From Fibrobacter sp. UWB15 (GTDB taxonomy: Bacteria > Fibrobacterota > Fibrobacteria > Fibrobacterales > Fibrobacteraceae), in contig NZ_FXBA01000001.1 in the NCBI RefSeq assembly GCF_900177705.1, positions 682,001 through 746,000 on the forward strand: a stretch of DNA of 64,000 nt, read 5' to 3'. Both the position numbers and the translations under genes were made by a program. The notes beneath the pieces were generated by a model. The model saw nothing but the letters and a program-made list of their open reading frames with translations. It did no database searches and was not told where the DNA came from. Below, piece after piece: positions 39,578 through 47,592 of the stretch (positions are counted from its first letter, which is position 1; the number at the start of each line of letters is the position of its first letter).

Positions 39578-39690
39578 AGTAGACGGTAGGAAGTAGGCTG
39601 TAGGAAGTGAGGTATGAGGTCGGGGCTTCGCCCCTTTGAGGTAGGGGGGGATGTGAAGTGTGTAGTGAGAAATGTGAGGTGTGGAGTTAT
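39578..39690. repeat. Mixed GTAGGAAGT and ATGTGAAGTGTG arrays
   Basis: AGTAGACGGTAGGAAGTAGG is followed by GGGGCTTCGCCCC (a hairpin) and then by ATGTGAAGTGTGTAGTG-type units. Both repeat types meet in one gap. Confidence 0.75.
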
Positions 39691-40655
39691 TTCGTGAATT
39701 TATAACGGCCGAGGAGATCGAAGTAACGGGCTTTGGGCGCGATTTTGACGGGCTTGAGAGTCTTGCGGATGGAGGTTTTTGCCTTGGAATCTATTACAAA
39801 TGTTTCTGTATAGCGTTCCTCTTTGTCTACGGAAGATTCGTTCTTATAGTATTTTTTTATAGAGAATCCTTTTGCGTAAGGACGGTAAATATACGTCTCG
39901 TCTGCTTGATATTCGTAATGAATTGTATCTTTTCCAGACACAGAGTAAACTTCGACAATTCTATAGCATTTTAAGTCATCTGTCGGATCTGCAACATATT
40001 TTTTTGGAATGTTTGGTTGGACTGAATCTGCATTATAATAGGCTGTTTCTTGCTCGATGACGGTGTCCTTTTTTAAGAAATATTCTGTTAATGCTTTTGG
40101 ATACTCGTTGTTGTCTGTAGATGAGTATGCACAAATTTCTATGCCTGTGTAGTTGTTTGATTCATTTATTTTTGTCTTTATTTCGCCGAGTTTTTTTCCT
40201 TTATGGTAAGCATTTTGGATATAGCATAAATTGTCGTTAGTCTTGCAATCAGAAATGATAAGTTCACGTTCTACATTTTTTAAAACAGTTTCATTGGTGT
40301 CGTGGTAAAAATACGTTGTGTTTTGATCTAGTCTTTCTTCTGACAAGTCTGGATTGTTTTGATTCGTCGTTTTTGCTTTTTCCTCAATTGTTATTTGCTC
40401 GAGTTTTCCATCGTTGATTATATGATTCTGTATTGTCTCGCTCTTGTATTCTTCTTTGTTTGCAGATTCGTACCAATATTCATATGTATAGACAGAGTCA
40501 ATTTGGAATTTACTTTCGGGATAGGCGTACGTTTTTTGGGCTACAAAAATCTTATACATGGCATCTGTACATGTGTTTGCCGAAGCTGCATCATTCAAGG
40601 CAAAAATGGCGGCAGGAATCAAACAGAAAAAATTGCTGGCACGGAATGAAAACAT
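39687..40655 (-). CDS. Secreted protein of unknown function
   Basis: This 322-residue protein has a signal peptide (about 1-26, ending AASA), no further membrane helix, and a tail (ARYFDLLGRYKFTK) like a short version of the FDLLGRRL tail on other secreted proteins here. The body is polar and rich in Tyr, Lys and Thr (EYWYESANKEEYKSE), with few Cys. It uses many A/T-ending codons, unlike the metabolic genes nearby. AAGGAG precedes ATG 40655. I do not recognise a family. The gene has no neighbour that suggests a function. Confidence 0.7.
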   Translation of the reverse strand: MFSFRASNFFCLIPAAIFALNDAASANTCTDAMYKIFVAQKTYAYPESKFQIDSVYTYEYWYESANKEEYKSETIQNHIINDGKLEQITIEEKAKTTNQNNPDLSEERLDQNTTYFYHDTNETVLKNVERELIISDCKTNDNLCYIQNAYHKGKKLGEIKTKINESNNYTGIEICAYSSTDNNEYPKALTEYFLKKDTVIEQETAYYNADSVQPNIPKKYVADPTDDLKCYRIVEVYSVSGKDTIHYEYQADETYIYRPYAKGFSIKKYYKNESSVDKEERYTETFVIDSKAKTSIRKTLKPVKIAPKARYFDLLGRYKFTK

Positions 40656-40956
40656 GGTAACTCCTTAATTTGCCTTAAATATATCTTTTTTCAAATGAAA
40701 ATCCAGCAGGAAAGACAACAAAAAACCGCGCGGTTTTACCCGCACGGTCTTTAAGCTTTTTGCTTTGTTTGCTGTTTCCGTGAGCAACAAAGCCCTCGGG
40801 TGTTAACCGAGGGCGGTTGACGCTTTCAGCGTCCGCGGCTTCACTCGGTCATGAAATTATGCAAGCATAATTTCGCGACGCTCGTTTTGCACGCTTTTGC
40901 GAGAGCGAGCGCTTACCGGAGTAATTTAATACCCTAGTGAAGCGCGAGCGGTCTCA
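40656..40956. other. Region between fba and the secreted-protein gene
   Basis: This 301-base gap holds the promoter side of the 40655 gene, the fba terminator and several hairpins: CCCTCGG / CCGAGGG, GACGC / GCGTC, GAAATTATGC / GCATAATTTC, and a GCG / CGC-rich stem near 40880-40910. A CCGTGAGCAACAAAGC segment (40778-40793) is the one-mismatch counterpart of 7544-7559. No coding frame seen. Confidence 0.7.
40722..40748 (-). terminator. Terminator after fba
   Basis: On the minus strand ACCGtGCGG / CCGCgCGGT with one mismatch is followed by TTTTTTG. Confidence 0.8.
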
Positions 40957-41958
40957 TTAGAGCTTGTTGTTGGAACCAAGAACGTCGACGATCTTGTGTT
41001 CGTACATCTTCTGCATGTTTTCGCGAGCCGGCTTGAGGTACTGGCGCGGGTCGAAGTGTTCCGGATGTTCGTCGAAATACTTACGGATAGCGGCAGTCAT
41101 AGCGAGACGGCTGTCAGAGTCGATGTTGATCTTGCAGACAGCAGACTTGGCAGCTTCGCGGAGCTGTTCTTCCGGAATACCAACGGCATCCGGGAGCTTG
41201 CCACCGTGGGCGTTGATGGTATCGACTTCGTCCTGCGGCACGGAAGAAGAACCGTGGAGAACGATCGGGAAGCCCGGGAGCTTCTTTTCGATGGCGTGGA
41301 GCACGTCGAATGCCAGGGGAGGCGGAACGAGCTTGCCAGTCTTCGGGTCGCGAGTGCACTGTTCCGGCTTGAACTTGTAAGCACCGTGGCTGGTACCGAT
41401 GGAGATAGCGAGGGAGTCGCAGCCCGTACGGGTTGCGAAGTCGATCACTTCTTCCGGCTTGGTGTAGTGGGATTCTTCAGCCTGGACTTCGTCTTCCACA
41501 CCGGCGAGCACGCCGAGTTCAGCTTCGACGGTCACGTCGTGCTGGTGAGCGTATTCAACAACCTTCTTGGTGAGGGCGATGTTGTCTTCGTACGGAAGAG
41601 CGGAACCGTCGATCATCACGGAAGAGAAACCGTTGTCGATGCAGTCCTTGCAGAGTTCGAAAGAGTCACCGTGGTCGAGGTGGAGCACGATCTGCGGATT
41701 GGCGCAGCCGAGTTCCTTGGCGTATTCAACAGCACCCTGGGCCATGTAGCGGAGGATGGTGCCGTTTGCGTAGTTACGAGCACCCTTAGAGACCTGCATG
41801 ATCACCGGAGACTTCTGCTTCACAGCAGCCTGCACGATGGCCTGCATCTGTTCCATGGTGTTGAAGTTGAAAGCCGGGATAGCGTAGCCACCCTTAACAG
41901 CCTTTGCAAACATTTCCCTGGTGTTCACCAGGCCGAGTTCCTTGTAAGAAACTGCCAT
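40957..41958 (-). CDS. fba: Fructose-bisphosphate aldolase, class II
   Basis: This 333-residue zinc aldolase splits fructose-1,6-bisphosphate in glycolysis. Visible family blocks are LHLDHGDSFELCKDCIDNGFSSVMIDGS near 90-117 (zinc His and the catalytic Asp region), VEAELGVLAG near 143, ISIGTSHGAYKF near 191 with another zinc His, and IVLHGSSSVP near 227. AAGAGG precedes ATG 41958. A -10 box (TATTTT) lies about 60 nt upstream. Third positions are strongly C-rich, indicating high expression. The gene stands alone between the ompA terminator and its own hairpin cluster. Confidence 0.97.
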   Translation of the reverse strand: MAVSYKELGLVNTREMFAKAVKGGYAIPAFNFNTMEQMQAIVQAAVKQKSPVIMQVSKGARNYANGTILRYMAQGAVEYAKELGCANPQIVLHLDHGDSFELCKDCIDNGFSSVMIDGSALPYEDNIALTKKVVEYAHQHDVTVEAELGVLAGVEDEVQAEESHYTKPEEVIDFATRTGCDSLAISIGTSHGAYKFKPEQCTRDPKTGKLVPPPLAFDVLHAIEKKLPGFPIVLHGSSSVPQDEVDTINAHGGKLPDAVGIPEEQLREAAKSAVCKINIDSDSRLAMTAAIRKYFDEHPEHFDPRQYLKPARENMQKMYEHKIVDVLGSNNKL

Positions 41959-42017
41959 TGTTTTACCTCTTGATTTGATTGGCGACTTGCATCGCCGGTT
42001 TAAAAGTTACGGGGCTA

Positions 42018-42023
42018 AAAATA
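42018..42023 (-). promoter_or_regulatory. -10 box of fba
   Basis: TATTTT in the context TTTGCTATTTTTAG lies about 60 nt before ATG 41958. The TTTGCTAT context is shared with gdhA and the gene at 750. Confidence 0.45.
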
Positions 42024-42057
42024 GCAAATTTAAACTGCTTTGTCACGCAAAATGCAA

Positions 42058-42086
42058 AAAAAGAAACCCCGCACCAAGTGCGGGGT
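42058..42086 (-). terminator. Terminator after the OmpA-like gene
   Basis: On the minus strand ACCCCGCAC / GTGCGGGGT with a TTG loop is followed by TTTCTTTTTTT. Confidence 0.9.
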
Positions 42087-42115
42087 GACTTTAGTGGAAA
42101 AGTATTCCGTTAGGC

Positions 42116-43141
42116 TTACTTAGCTTCCTGCTGCTGAAGAGCCTTGTCCTGGATCACGAGGTCCACGCGGCGGTTCTTCTGACGCCCTTCCTTAGTGGAG
42201 TTGTCGGCGACCGGCATGGTCATACCGAGACCCTTGGCCGTGAGACGTTCGGCGGCAATGCCCTGTTCAACAAGGAATGCCTTCACGTTGTCAGCACGCT
42301 GCTGGGAAAGCTTCATGTTGTGTTCTTCGGAACCGGTGTTGTCGGTATTACCTTCAATGGACACGTTGAACTGCTGGTACACGGAAAGAATACCGGCCAC
42401 CTTGGCAAGGCTCGTCTTGAGGTCGGCCTTGAGGTCGGCCTTGTTCACGGCGAACAAGATGTCGGACATGGAAAGGATAATGCCACGGGCGGACTTGGTC
42501 ACCTGAATCATCTGGGACTGCAGTTCGTTCAGCTTGTTCATGGCTTCCTGCTGGCGGGCTTCGGCCTTGGCGCGCTCTTCGGCAAGTTCCTTCTGGAGGT
42601 CAGCTTCACGCTGGTTGGCGGCCTTCAAGGCGGCTTCCTGGGCGGCGGCTTCGGCCTGGAACTTTTCCTGGTTCTGCTGCATTTCGGCCTGCAAGCGGGC
42701 TTCCTGGTCCTTCATCTTGGCCTTTTCGGCTTCGAGGTCGTTCACCTTACCGGTGCGGGCCTTGTTGATCTGTTCCTGAATGGCTTCAATAGAACGGGCC
42801 GTTGCGGCGCGCTTTTCCCACTTTTCAGCGGTGCTGTTGCGAACTTTCTGGGTTTCGGCTTGGGCTGCAATGGTCTTTGCGTAGGTGTCGCACTTGGCGG
42901 CAAGAGCCTTGGTCTGGTCTGATTCGGCGTCGTCGTTGTAGGCGGCATCGAGGTCAATGAGGTTGGCCTTGGCGGCAGCGAGAGTGTACTTGGCAGAGGT
43001 GGCGTTGGCCGGGATATCCTTGGCGGCGTTATCAATTGCAGTCTGGCAAGATTCTACGGCGTTCGGACCTTCTGCTTCTTCGGCAGCAAAAGAGAATGCG
43101 GCTGCCATGGCGCTAATGACTAAAAGATTTCTCGTTTTCAT
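42116..43141 (-). CDS. OmpA-like peptidoglycan-binding protein
   Basis: This 341-residue protein has a signal peptide (about 1-19), an N-terminal helical part, a long Ala/Glu/Gln coiled coil (~95-215, EAEKAKMKDQEARLQAEM) and a C-terminal OmpA domain (~225-335: FAVNKADLK, SIEGNTDNTGSEEHNMKLSQQRA, GLGMTMP, NRRVDL). Such proteins tether the outer membrane to the peptidoglycan; the long coil may bridge the periplasm. There is no beta-barrel. It begins at 43141, overlapping the upstream lipoprotein gene stop by one base (TAATG), so the two are translated together. The C-rich codons indicate high expression. Confidence 0.92.
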   Translation of the reverse strand: MKTRNLLVISAMAAAFSFAAEEAEGPNAVESCQTAIDNAAKDIPANATSAKYTLAAAKANLIDLDAAYNDDAESDQTKALAAKCDTYAKTIAAQAETQKVRNSTAEKWEKRAATARSIEAIQEQINKARTGKVNDLEAEKAKMKDQEARLQAEMQQNQEKFQAEAAAQEAALKAANQREADLQKELAEERAKAEARQQEAMNKLNELQSQMIQVTKSARGIILSMSDILFAVNKADLKADLKTSLAKVAGILSVYQQFNVSIEGNTDNTGSEEHNMKLSQQRADNVKAFLVEQGIAAERLTAKGLGMTMPVADNSTKEGRQKNRRVDLVIQDKALQQQEAK

Positions 43142-43536
43142 TACTTGGCACCTCCGTTCTTGGTTTCCTGGTCAAGAATGTTCTGGTAAAGGAGCTTACG
43201 TTCGACATCGCCCCTCAGTTCCTTTTCAACTTTTTCATCTTCTTTCTTGGCGGCGTCAAGTTCAGCGTTAGCAATAGCAAGCTTGTATTCAAGAGTGCTT
43301 TGCTCGGCGAGTGCAGCGGCTTCTTCTTCGTCACCATCGGCCTGCAGGGCTTTGGCAGAGTCAAGTTTTGCGTTTGCAGATTCGAGCTGGGCTGCATCGA
43401 CCTTAGCATCTTGTGCAATCATCTTGTTGGAGTCGGCAAATTCAATCGACTTGGTCGCATTTACGCCACCGGCACAACCGGAAAGTGCAGCAAGGGCTAT
43501 AATGGCCATTCCCGCAACGAGCATTCTGGATTTCAT
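43141..43536 (-). CDS. DUF4398-like lipoprotein
   Basis: This 131-residue lipoprotein has a lipobox LSGC at Cys21 and a DUF4398-like helical body (AKVDAAQLESANAKLDSAKALQADGDEEEAAALAEQS), a family often encoded beside OmpA-domain proteins. AAGGAGA precedes ATG 43536. Partnership with the coiled-coil OmpA protein in the envelope is a reasonable inference from the overlapping genes. Confidence 0.85.
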   Translation of the reverse strand: MKSRMLVAGMAIIALAALSGCAGGVNATKSIEFADSNKMIAQDAKVDAAQLESANAKLDSAKALQADGDEEEAAALAEQSTLEYKLAIANAELDAAKKEDEKVEKELRGDVERKLLYQNILDQETKNGGAK

Positions 43537-43774
43537 TAAAATCTCCTTTTGGGGTTTAAAAGTCGTCTGCTAATATATAAAAATTGTAAGAACGAGATAT
43601 GTTTATTCTTATATTTCGCGTTGCAACCTGCGTTTGGAATGTCCCTTTGTGAATTTTTCGAAACAAGTGGGCTCGCATATCATCAAAATTCAATACCACG
43701 GCGGATTTGGAAGCACAGGAATCTAGATGCCTAAATCAATAAAGAGGGGGGCATGTAAAGTCTACTTGTTTTTA

Positions 43775-43780
43775 TATATT
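43775..43780 (+). promoter_or_regulatory. -10 box, probable leaderless start
   Basis: TATATT ends 8 nt before ATG 43789, with only TAAAACGA between. The DNA from 43537 to 43774 shows no convincing gene. Confidence 0.55.
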
Positions 43781-43788
43781 TAAAACGA

Positions 43789-44679
43789 ATGGATATACTG
43801 GTTTCAGCTTTGATTATCTTGGGGGCGATTCTGATGATGGCAAACATCGTCAGGTATTTCTTGTTTCTCAAGAACACGCGCGATGTCCTTTCGACGGGGA
43901 GTCGTCGCGACCGTATCTGGAAAACGATTGCAGGCGTTTTGCTGGTCTTTTTCCTGTTCGGCTACCTCTTTTGTGCCTTTGTAGGGGAGCCCGATACCGT
44001 GATGGCGCTGATTCTTTTCGGGGGAAGTGTTTTTGTCGCCATCGTTCTTACTCTGATGTTCAATCTGCTTGAAACGGCCAAGTCCAGAAGCATCGATATC
44101 GCAGAAGTTTTGGTTGGCGTTATCGATGCGCGTGACCCGAACCTGAACGGACACAGCCGTCATGTACAGCGTTTGACAATGCTTTTTTATGAGTATCTTC
44201 CGACATCTCTCAAGCATTCTCTTAATCCGGTGAGCTTGGAGTATGCAGCCCTGATGCATGATGTTGGAAAGCTCGGTGTTCCCGAGGCAATCCTCAATAA
44301 ACCGGCAAAACTGGAGCCTGATGAATGGGCTGTCATGAGACGACATCCTAAGGTCGGCGTGAAAATTTTGGAACCCCTCCAGACGTTCAAGCATATTACC
44401 GACTGGATCCTGTACCACCACGAACGAATTGACGGACATGGCTACTACAGCCAACCGGGGGACCAAATTCCGCTTGCAGCAAGGATTATCTCCATTGCGG
44501 ATACTTATTCCGCTATCACCATGCGTCGCTCCTACAAGGCTCCCAAGACGCACGAAGATGCTATTCAGATTATCAAGGATGTCGCCGGTACGCAACTTGA
44601 CGCGGAACTAGTGAAGTATTTCTTGGAAATTCCCAAAGAAAAATTGGTGGCTTGCATTCCGGATCAGGTGAAGTACTAA
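43789..44679 (+). CDS. Membrane HD-GYP-like protein with altered motif
   Basis: This 296-residue protein has about three N-terminal membrane helices (near 4-24, 47-67 and 73-95) and an HD-GYP-like domain (~105-290). HDVGK lies near 162 and is intact, but the signature reads HHERIDGHGYY near 212, with Tyr in place of the Pro of GYP. Substitution of that residue may reduce or alter c-di-GMP hydrolysis; that is inference. No receiver or sensor domain is attached. Compare the intact GAGYP of the regulator at 34281. Confidence 0.88.
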   Translation: MDILVSALIILGAILMMANIVRYFLFLKNTRDVLSTGSRRDRIWKTIAGVLLVFFLFGYLFCAFVGEPDTVMALILFGGSVFVAIVLTLMFNLLETAKSRSIDIAEVLVGVIDARDPNLNGHSRHVQRLTMLFYEYLPTSLKHSLNPVSLEYAALMHDVGKLGVPEAILNKPAKLEPDEWAVMRRHPKVGVKILEPLQTFKHITDWILYHHERIDGHGYYSQPGDQIPLAARIISIADTYSAITMRRSYKAPKTHEDAIQIIKDVAGTQLDAELVKYFLEIPKEKLVACIPDQVKY

Positions 44680-44741
44680 TATATTATAAGATATCAATCC
44701 GTTGCGTAGAAGACTAAGTTTTTTAAATTTGCTTCACGACC

Positions 44742-44858
44742 ATGAAGACGATTATAATTCAGTACCTCGACGATTCTATCACGCGCCTCACGTATGTGGG
44801 CGGCAAGTCCGACTGGATTGACCTGGCGGCGGAGCTGACCTCGGCTGGTTCGGCTTAA
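44742..44858 (+). pseudogene. dut N-terminal fragment
   Basis: This is a 38-residue frame (MKTIIIQYLDDSITRLTYVG ... GKSDWIDLAAE) whose N-terminal 30 residues look like the start of a dUTPase type seen in Clostridia and other gut bacteria (GGKSDWIDLRAAE). It then runs into a stop after ELTSAGSA, and no continuation in another frame was found before the next gene at 44873. It is best read as a truncated remnant left when the downstream lipoprotein gene arrived. The match is from memory. Confidence 0.5.
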
Positions 44859-44872
44859 CGAGAATTTGATAA

Positions 44873-45550
44873 ATGAAAATAAACAATTTCTTACTTGTGT
44901 TGCTTGCGGGCTTGGAATTAATGACCGCTTGCACAGACTCATCCTCCAGTTTCGATGCATCTGAAGTATGTCCAGAAAGCGGGCGTGGAACATTCCAAGA
45001 TGTTCGAGATGGTCAAGTGTATAAATACATCACCATTGGCGATAGAGTGTGGATGGATCAAAACCTGAATTACCCAGCGGAAACTAGCACTTGCTATGAT
45101 GAACAGCAAAGCAATTGTGATATTTATGGAAGGTTGTATTCCGTACAATACATGAACACCAAGCAAAAAAACTATGGGACGTTTAATCCAGATATTATTG
45201 ATTCCATTTGCCCCAATGGATGGCGCGTTCCCACCTTGGCTGAATGGAATGAAATCGTGGACAGGGTGGATGGAATAAGCCACTTCAAGAACAATGAATG
45301 TATGGACATATCACTTTATAGTGGGTATGCAACTTTTTACAACAACCTATCTACAGGCGATCCAGACCCACTTTTTTATGAGGATTTGGGAGAAGGCTTT
45401 CGAATGTGGGTGACAAGCACATACACTGAACATGGAAGGATGAAAATTTTTTCACCAGATTTTGAGGATAGAGTTAACGGCCTTTTAGTAGACAAGCCCA
45501 AAGGTTATTATTCTCTTCGTTGTATAAAAAAAGAAGATTGGGAGTTGTAA
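44873..45550 (+). CDS. Lipoprotein with one Fibrobacter paralogous domain
   Basis: This 225-residue protein has a lipobox ending in TAC (Cys20), a short Ser-rich spacer and a single major paralogous domain: VYKYITIGDRVWMDQNLNY, CYDEQQSNCDIYGRLYS, CPNGWRVPTLAEWN and SLRCI at the end. It is one of three such proteins in the window (7704, 44873, 46768). Compared with the metabolic genes it is AT-richer, and it follows the dut remnant at once, which is consistent with gene arrival at this site. Confidence 0.87.
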   Translation: MKINNFLLVLLAGLELMTACTDSSSSFDASEVCPESGRGTFQDVRDGQVYKYITIGDRVWMDQNLNYPAETSTCYDEQQSNCDIYGRLYSVQYMNTKQKNYGTFNPDIIDSICPNGWRVPTLAEWNEIVDRVDGISHFKNNECMDISLYSGYATFYNNLSTGDPDPLFYEDLGEGFRMWVTSTYTEHGRMKIFSPDFEDRVNGLLVDKPKGYYSLRCIKKEDWEL

Positions 45551-45559
45551 TTTACATGA

Positions 45560-45599
45560 AATTCACTTCCTACTTCCTACTTCCAACTTCCGACTTTCC
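45560..45599. repeat. Heptamer array (CTACTTC / CAACTTC)
   Basis: CACTTCCTACTTCCTACTTCC and variants fill the gap before the ddh promoter. Confidence 0.8.
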
Positions 45600-45605
45600 T
45601 ATATT
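45600..45605 (+). promoter_or_regulatory. -10 box of ddh
   Basis: TATATT directly follows the heptamer array. The ddh ATG has AAGGA upstream, so this gene has a leader of about 25 nt. Confidence 0.45.
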
Positions 45606-45638
45606 TTCTACGCAAAAATTTTTAACAAGGATATTGTT

Positions 45639-46622
45639 ATGGCAAAGATTGCTATTCTCGGTTACGGTAACCTGGGTCGCGGTGTAGAATGCGCCGTGAA
45701 GCAGGCTCCGGATATGGAACTCGTCGCCGTGTTTACCCGTCGCGACCCCGCTACGGTCAAGATCCAGATGGCGGGCGTTCCGGTGCTGAACGTTTCTGAA
45801 ATGGAAGCCTGGAAGGGCAAGGTGGACCTGCTCATCATCTGTGGCGGTTCCGCTACGGACCTGCCGGTGCTCACCCCGAAGTACGCCGCCATGTTCAACG
45901 TGATCGATTCCTTCGACACCCACGCCAAGATTCCGCAGCACTTCGCCGCCGTCGACGCTGCCGCCAAGTCTGCCGGCAACATCGCCATGATTTCTGTGGG
46001 TTGGGACCCGGGCATGTTCAGCCTGAACCGCGTGTACGCCCAGTCCATTCTCCCGGAAGGCAAGGACTACACGTTCTGGGGCAAGGGCGTTAGCCAGGGC
46101 CACAGCGACGCCGTCCGCCGCATCAAGGGCGTGAAGAACGCGAAGCAGTACACCTGCCCGGTGGAAGCGGCTCTTGAAGCCGTGCGTAGCGGTTCCATGC
46201 CGGAACTCACCACCCGCCAGAAGCACACGCGCCTCGTTTACGTGGTGGCCGAAGAAGGTGCCGACAAGGCCTATATCGAAAACGCCATCAAGACGATGCC
46301 GAACTACTTCGATGAATACGACACCACGGTGAACTTCATCAGCGAAGAAGAATTCAACAAGAACCACAGCGGGCTCGCTCACGGTGGTTTCGTGATCCGT
46401 ACCGGCAAGACTGGCATGAACAAGGAACACACTCACGTGATCGAATACAGCCTGAAGCTCGATTCCAACCCGGAATTCACGACCAGCGTTCTCGTGGCTT
46501 ACGCTCGCGCAGCACTCCGCATGAAGGCTAACGGCCAAACCGGTTGCAAGACTGTTCTCGACGTTCCGCCTGCATACCTCAGCACGCTCAGCGACGAAGA
46601 CCTCCGCGCACACTGCTTGTAA
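45639..46622 (+). CDS. ddh: meso-Diaminopimelate dehydrogenase
   Basis: This 327-residue NADP enzyme converts tetrahydrodipicolinate to meso-DAP in one step, giving lysine and cell-wall precursor. It has the Rossmann start IAILGYGNLGRGVE, VFTRRDP for NADP phosphate, CGGSATDLP near 68, NVIDSFDTHAKIP near 87, SVGWDPGMFSLNR near 117, and WGKGVSQGHSDAVR near 147. ATG 45639 has AAGGA 9 nt upstream. The gene is C-rich at third positions. Using the dehydrogenase branch fits known gut anaerobes. Confidence 0.96.
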   Translation: MAKIAILGYGNLGRGVECAVKQAPDMELVAVFTRRDPATVKIQMAGVPVLNVSEMEAWKGKVDLLIICGGSATDLPVLTPKYAAMFNVIDSFDTHAKIPQHFAAVDAAAKSAGNIAMISVGWDPGMFSLNRVYAQSILPEGKDYTFWGKGVSQGHSDAVRRIKGVKNAKQYTCPVEAALEAVRSGSMPELTTRQKHTRLVYVVAEEGADKAYIENAIKTMPNYFDEYDTTVNFISEEEFNKNHSGLAHGGFVIRTGKTGMNKEHTHVIEYSLKLDSNPEFTTSVLVAYARAALRMKANGQTGCKTVLDVPPAYLSTLSDEDLRAHCL

Positions 46623-46657
46623 TAGTAGGAAGTAGACGGTAGACAGTAGGAAGTATG
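46622..46657. repeat. Heptamer array (GTAGGAA / GTAGACA)
   Basis: AGTAGGAAGTAGACGGTAGA and further units follow ddh directly in the inverse orientation to the array before it. Confidence 0.8.
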
Positions 46658-46691
46658 TTTTTTCTGTCTGGCGTCAAAGCAAAAGAAAATT

Positions 46692-46721
46692 GCCTCGGAT
46701 GGAAAATTCCGGGGCTTTTTT
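46692..46721 (+). terminator. Terminator after ddh
   Basis: GCCTCGGA / TTCCGGGGC (8 bp with one G-T pair) is followed by TTTTTT. Confidence 0.82.
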
Positions 46722-46767
46722 GCTTGAGTATATTTTTTATCTTGTATGCAAAATGGATAGGTTGTTT

Positions 46768-47559
46768 ATGAAAATGTATCAAATGCTTTTTGGGATCGCT
46801 GCTTTAGGCGTATCCTGTTTTAATGCTGCATGTAGCTTTGATGATAGCTCGTCATCGGCAGTCAAGCCCGATTATACCGTTTATGAAGGAACCTTGGTTG
46901 ATGAACGGGACGGGCAGGTCTATAAAACAGTAACCATTGTCGATAAGTATAATGATTCTGTCACTTGGATGGCTGAAAACCTGAATTTTGAGCCTAAGAT
47001 CGGGAAAAGCTTCTGCCATGAATGCGAAAAATACGGACGACTCTATACGTGGGCGGCGGCCGTGGATTCGGCGGCGGAATTCAGTGATGAAGCCAAGGGG
47101 TTTGGTTATCATAAGTTCATGTTGTCAGGGTACATAGAATTAGAGGGACATGTTCGAGGGGTGTGCCCTGAAGGTTGGCGCCTGATCGATTACAATGACT
47201 TCGATTGGTTTAGGATGCTTACCAAAAGCGGTGATCCCGTTAATTATGCGGTAAAAATGATGAAGTCCGCAACGGACTGGAACGGAATCGATGAATTCGG
47301 TTTGAATATCCTTCCTGCTGGATACCATTATGAAGGTACTTATTACGCAACTCCTTCTGCAGAGCCTGAATATGTGGTTGAATGGCGTGAAGGTGGCGAG
47401 GCAGCCTATTTTTGGACATCGAATGACCATGGTAATGCGGATGGTGCTTTTGCGGAGTATTTTGCCCCGGAGAATTATGATCCTGTGTTTCCAGATGTCC
47501 AGACGTCCGAGGTCTTAACCAAATTTTACGGGCTTTCGATACGTTGTATAAAACGGTAG
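46768..47559 (+). CDS. Lipoprotein with one Fibrobacter paralogous domain
   Basis: ATG 46768 opens a lipoprotein signal (MKMYQMLFGIAALGVSCFNAAC, lipobox Cys at 22) and gives 263 residues; an ATG at 46753 would add five. One paralogous domain follows: VYKTVTIVDKYNDSVTWMAENLNF, FCHECEKYGRLYTWAAA, VCPEGWRLIDYNDF, GFGLNILPAGYHY-like and GLSIRCI. The insertion of two extra residues before W sets it apart from the copies at 7704 and 44873. Its partner genes are unrelated. Confidence 0.85.
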   Translation: MKMYQMLFGIAALGVSCFNAACSFDDSSSSAVKPDYTVYEGTLVDERDGQVYKTVTIVDKYNDSVTWMAENLNFEPKIGKSFCHECEKYGRLYTWAAAVDSAAEFSDEAKGFGYHKFMLSGYIELEGHVRGVCPEGWRLIDYNDFDWFRMLTKSGDPVNYAVKMMKSATDWNGIDEFGLNILPAGYHYEGTYYATPSAEPEYVVEWREGGEAAYFWTSNDHGNADGAFAEYFAPENYDPVFPDVQTSEVLTKFYGLSIRCIKR

Positions 47560-47592
47560 CTCGATATCTGTGGCGCAGTTATTCGGTGTTTA

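Noticed and set aside
43549-43734. A 61-codon plus-strand frame
   Set aside because: It starts inside the upstream region of the lipoprotein gene, has no Shine-Dalgarno sequence or motif, and looks like chance.
46690-46767. A longer N-terminus for the lipoprotein at 46768
   Set aside because: The upstream ATG lies inside the ddh terminator stem; the lipoprotein signal begins at 46768.
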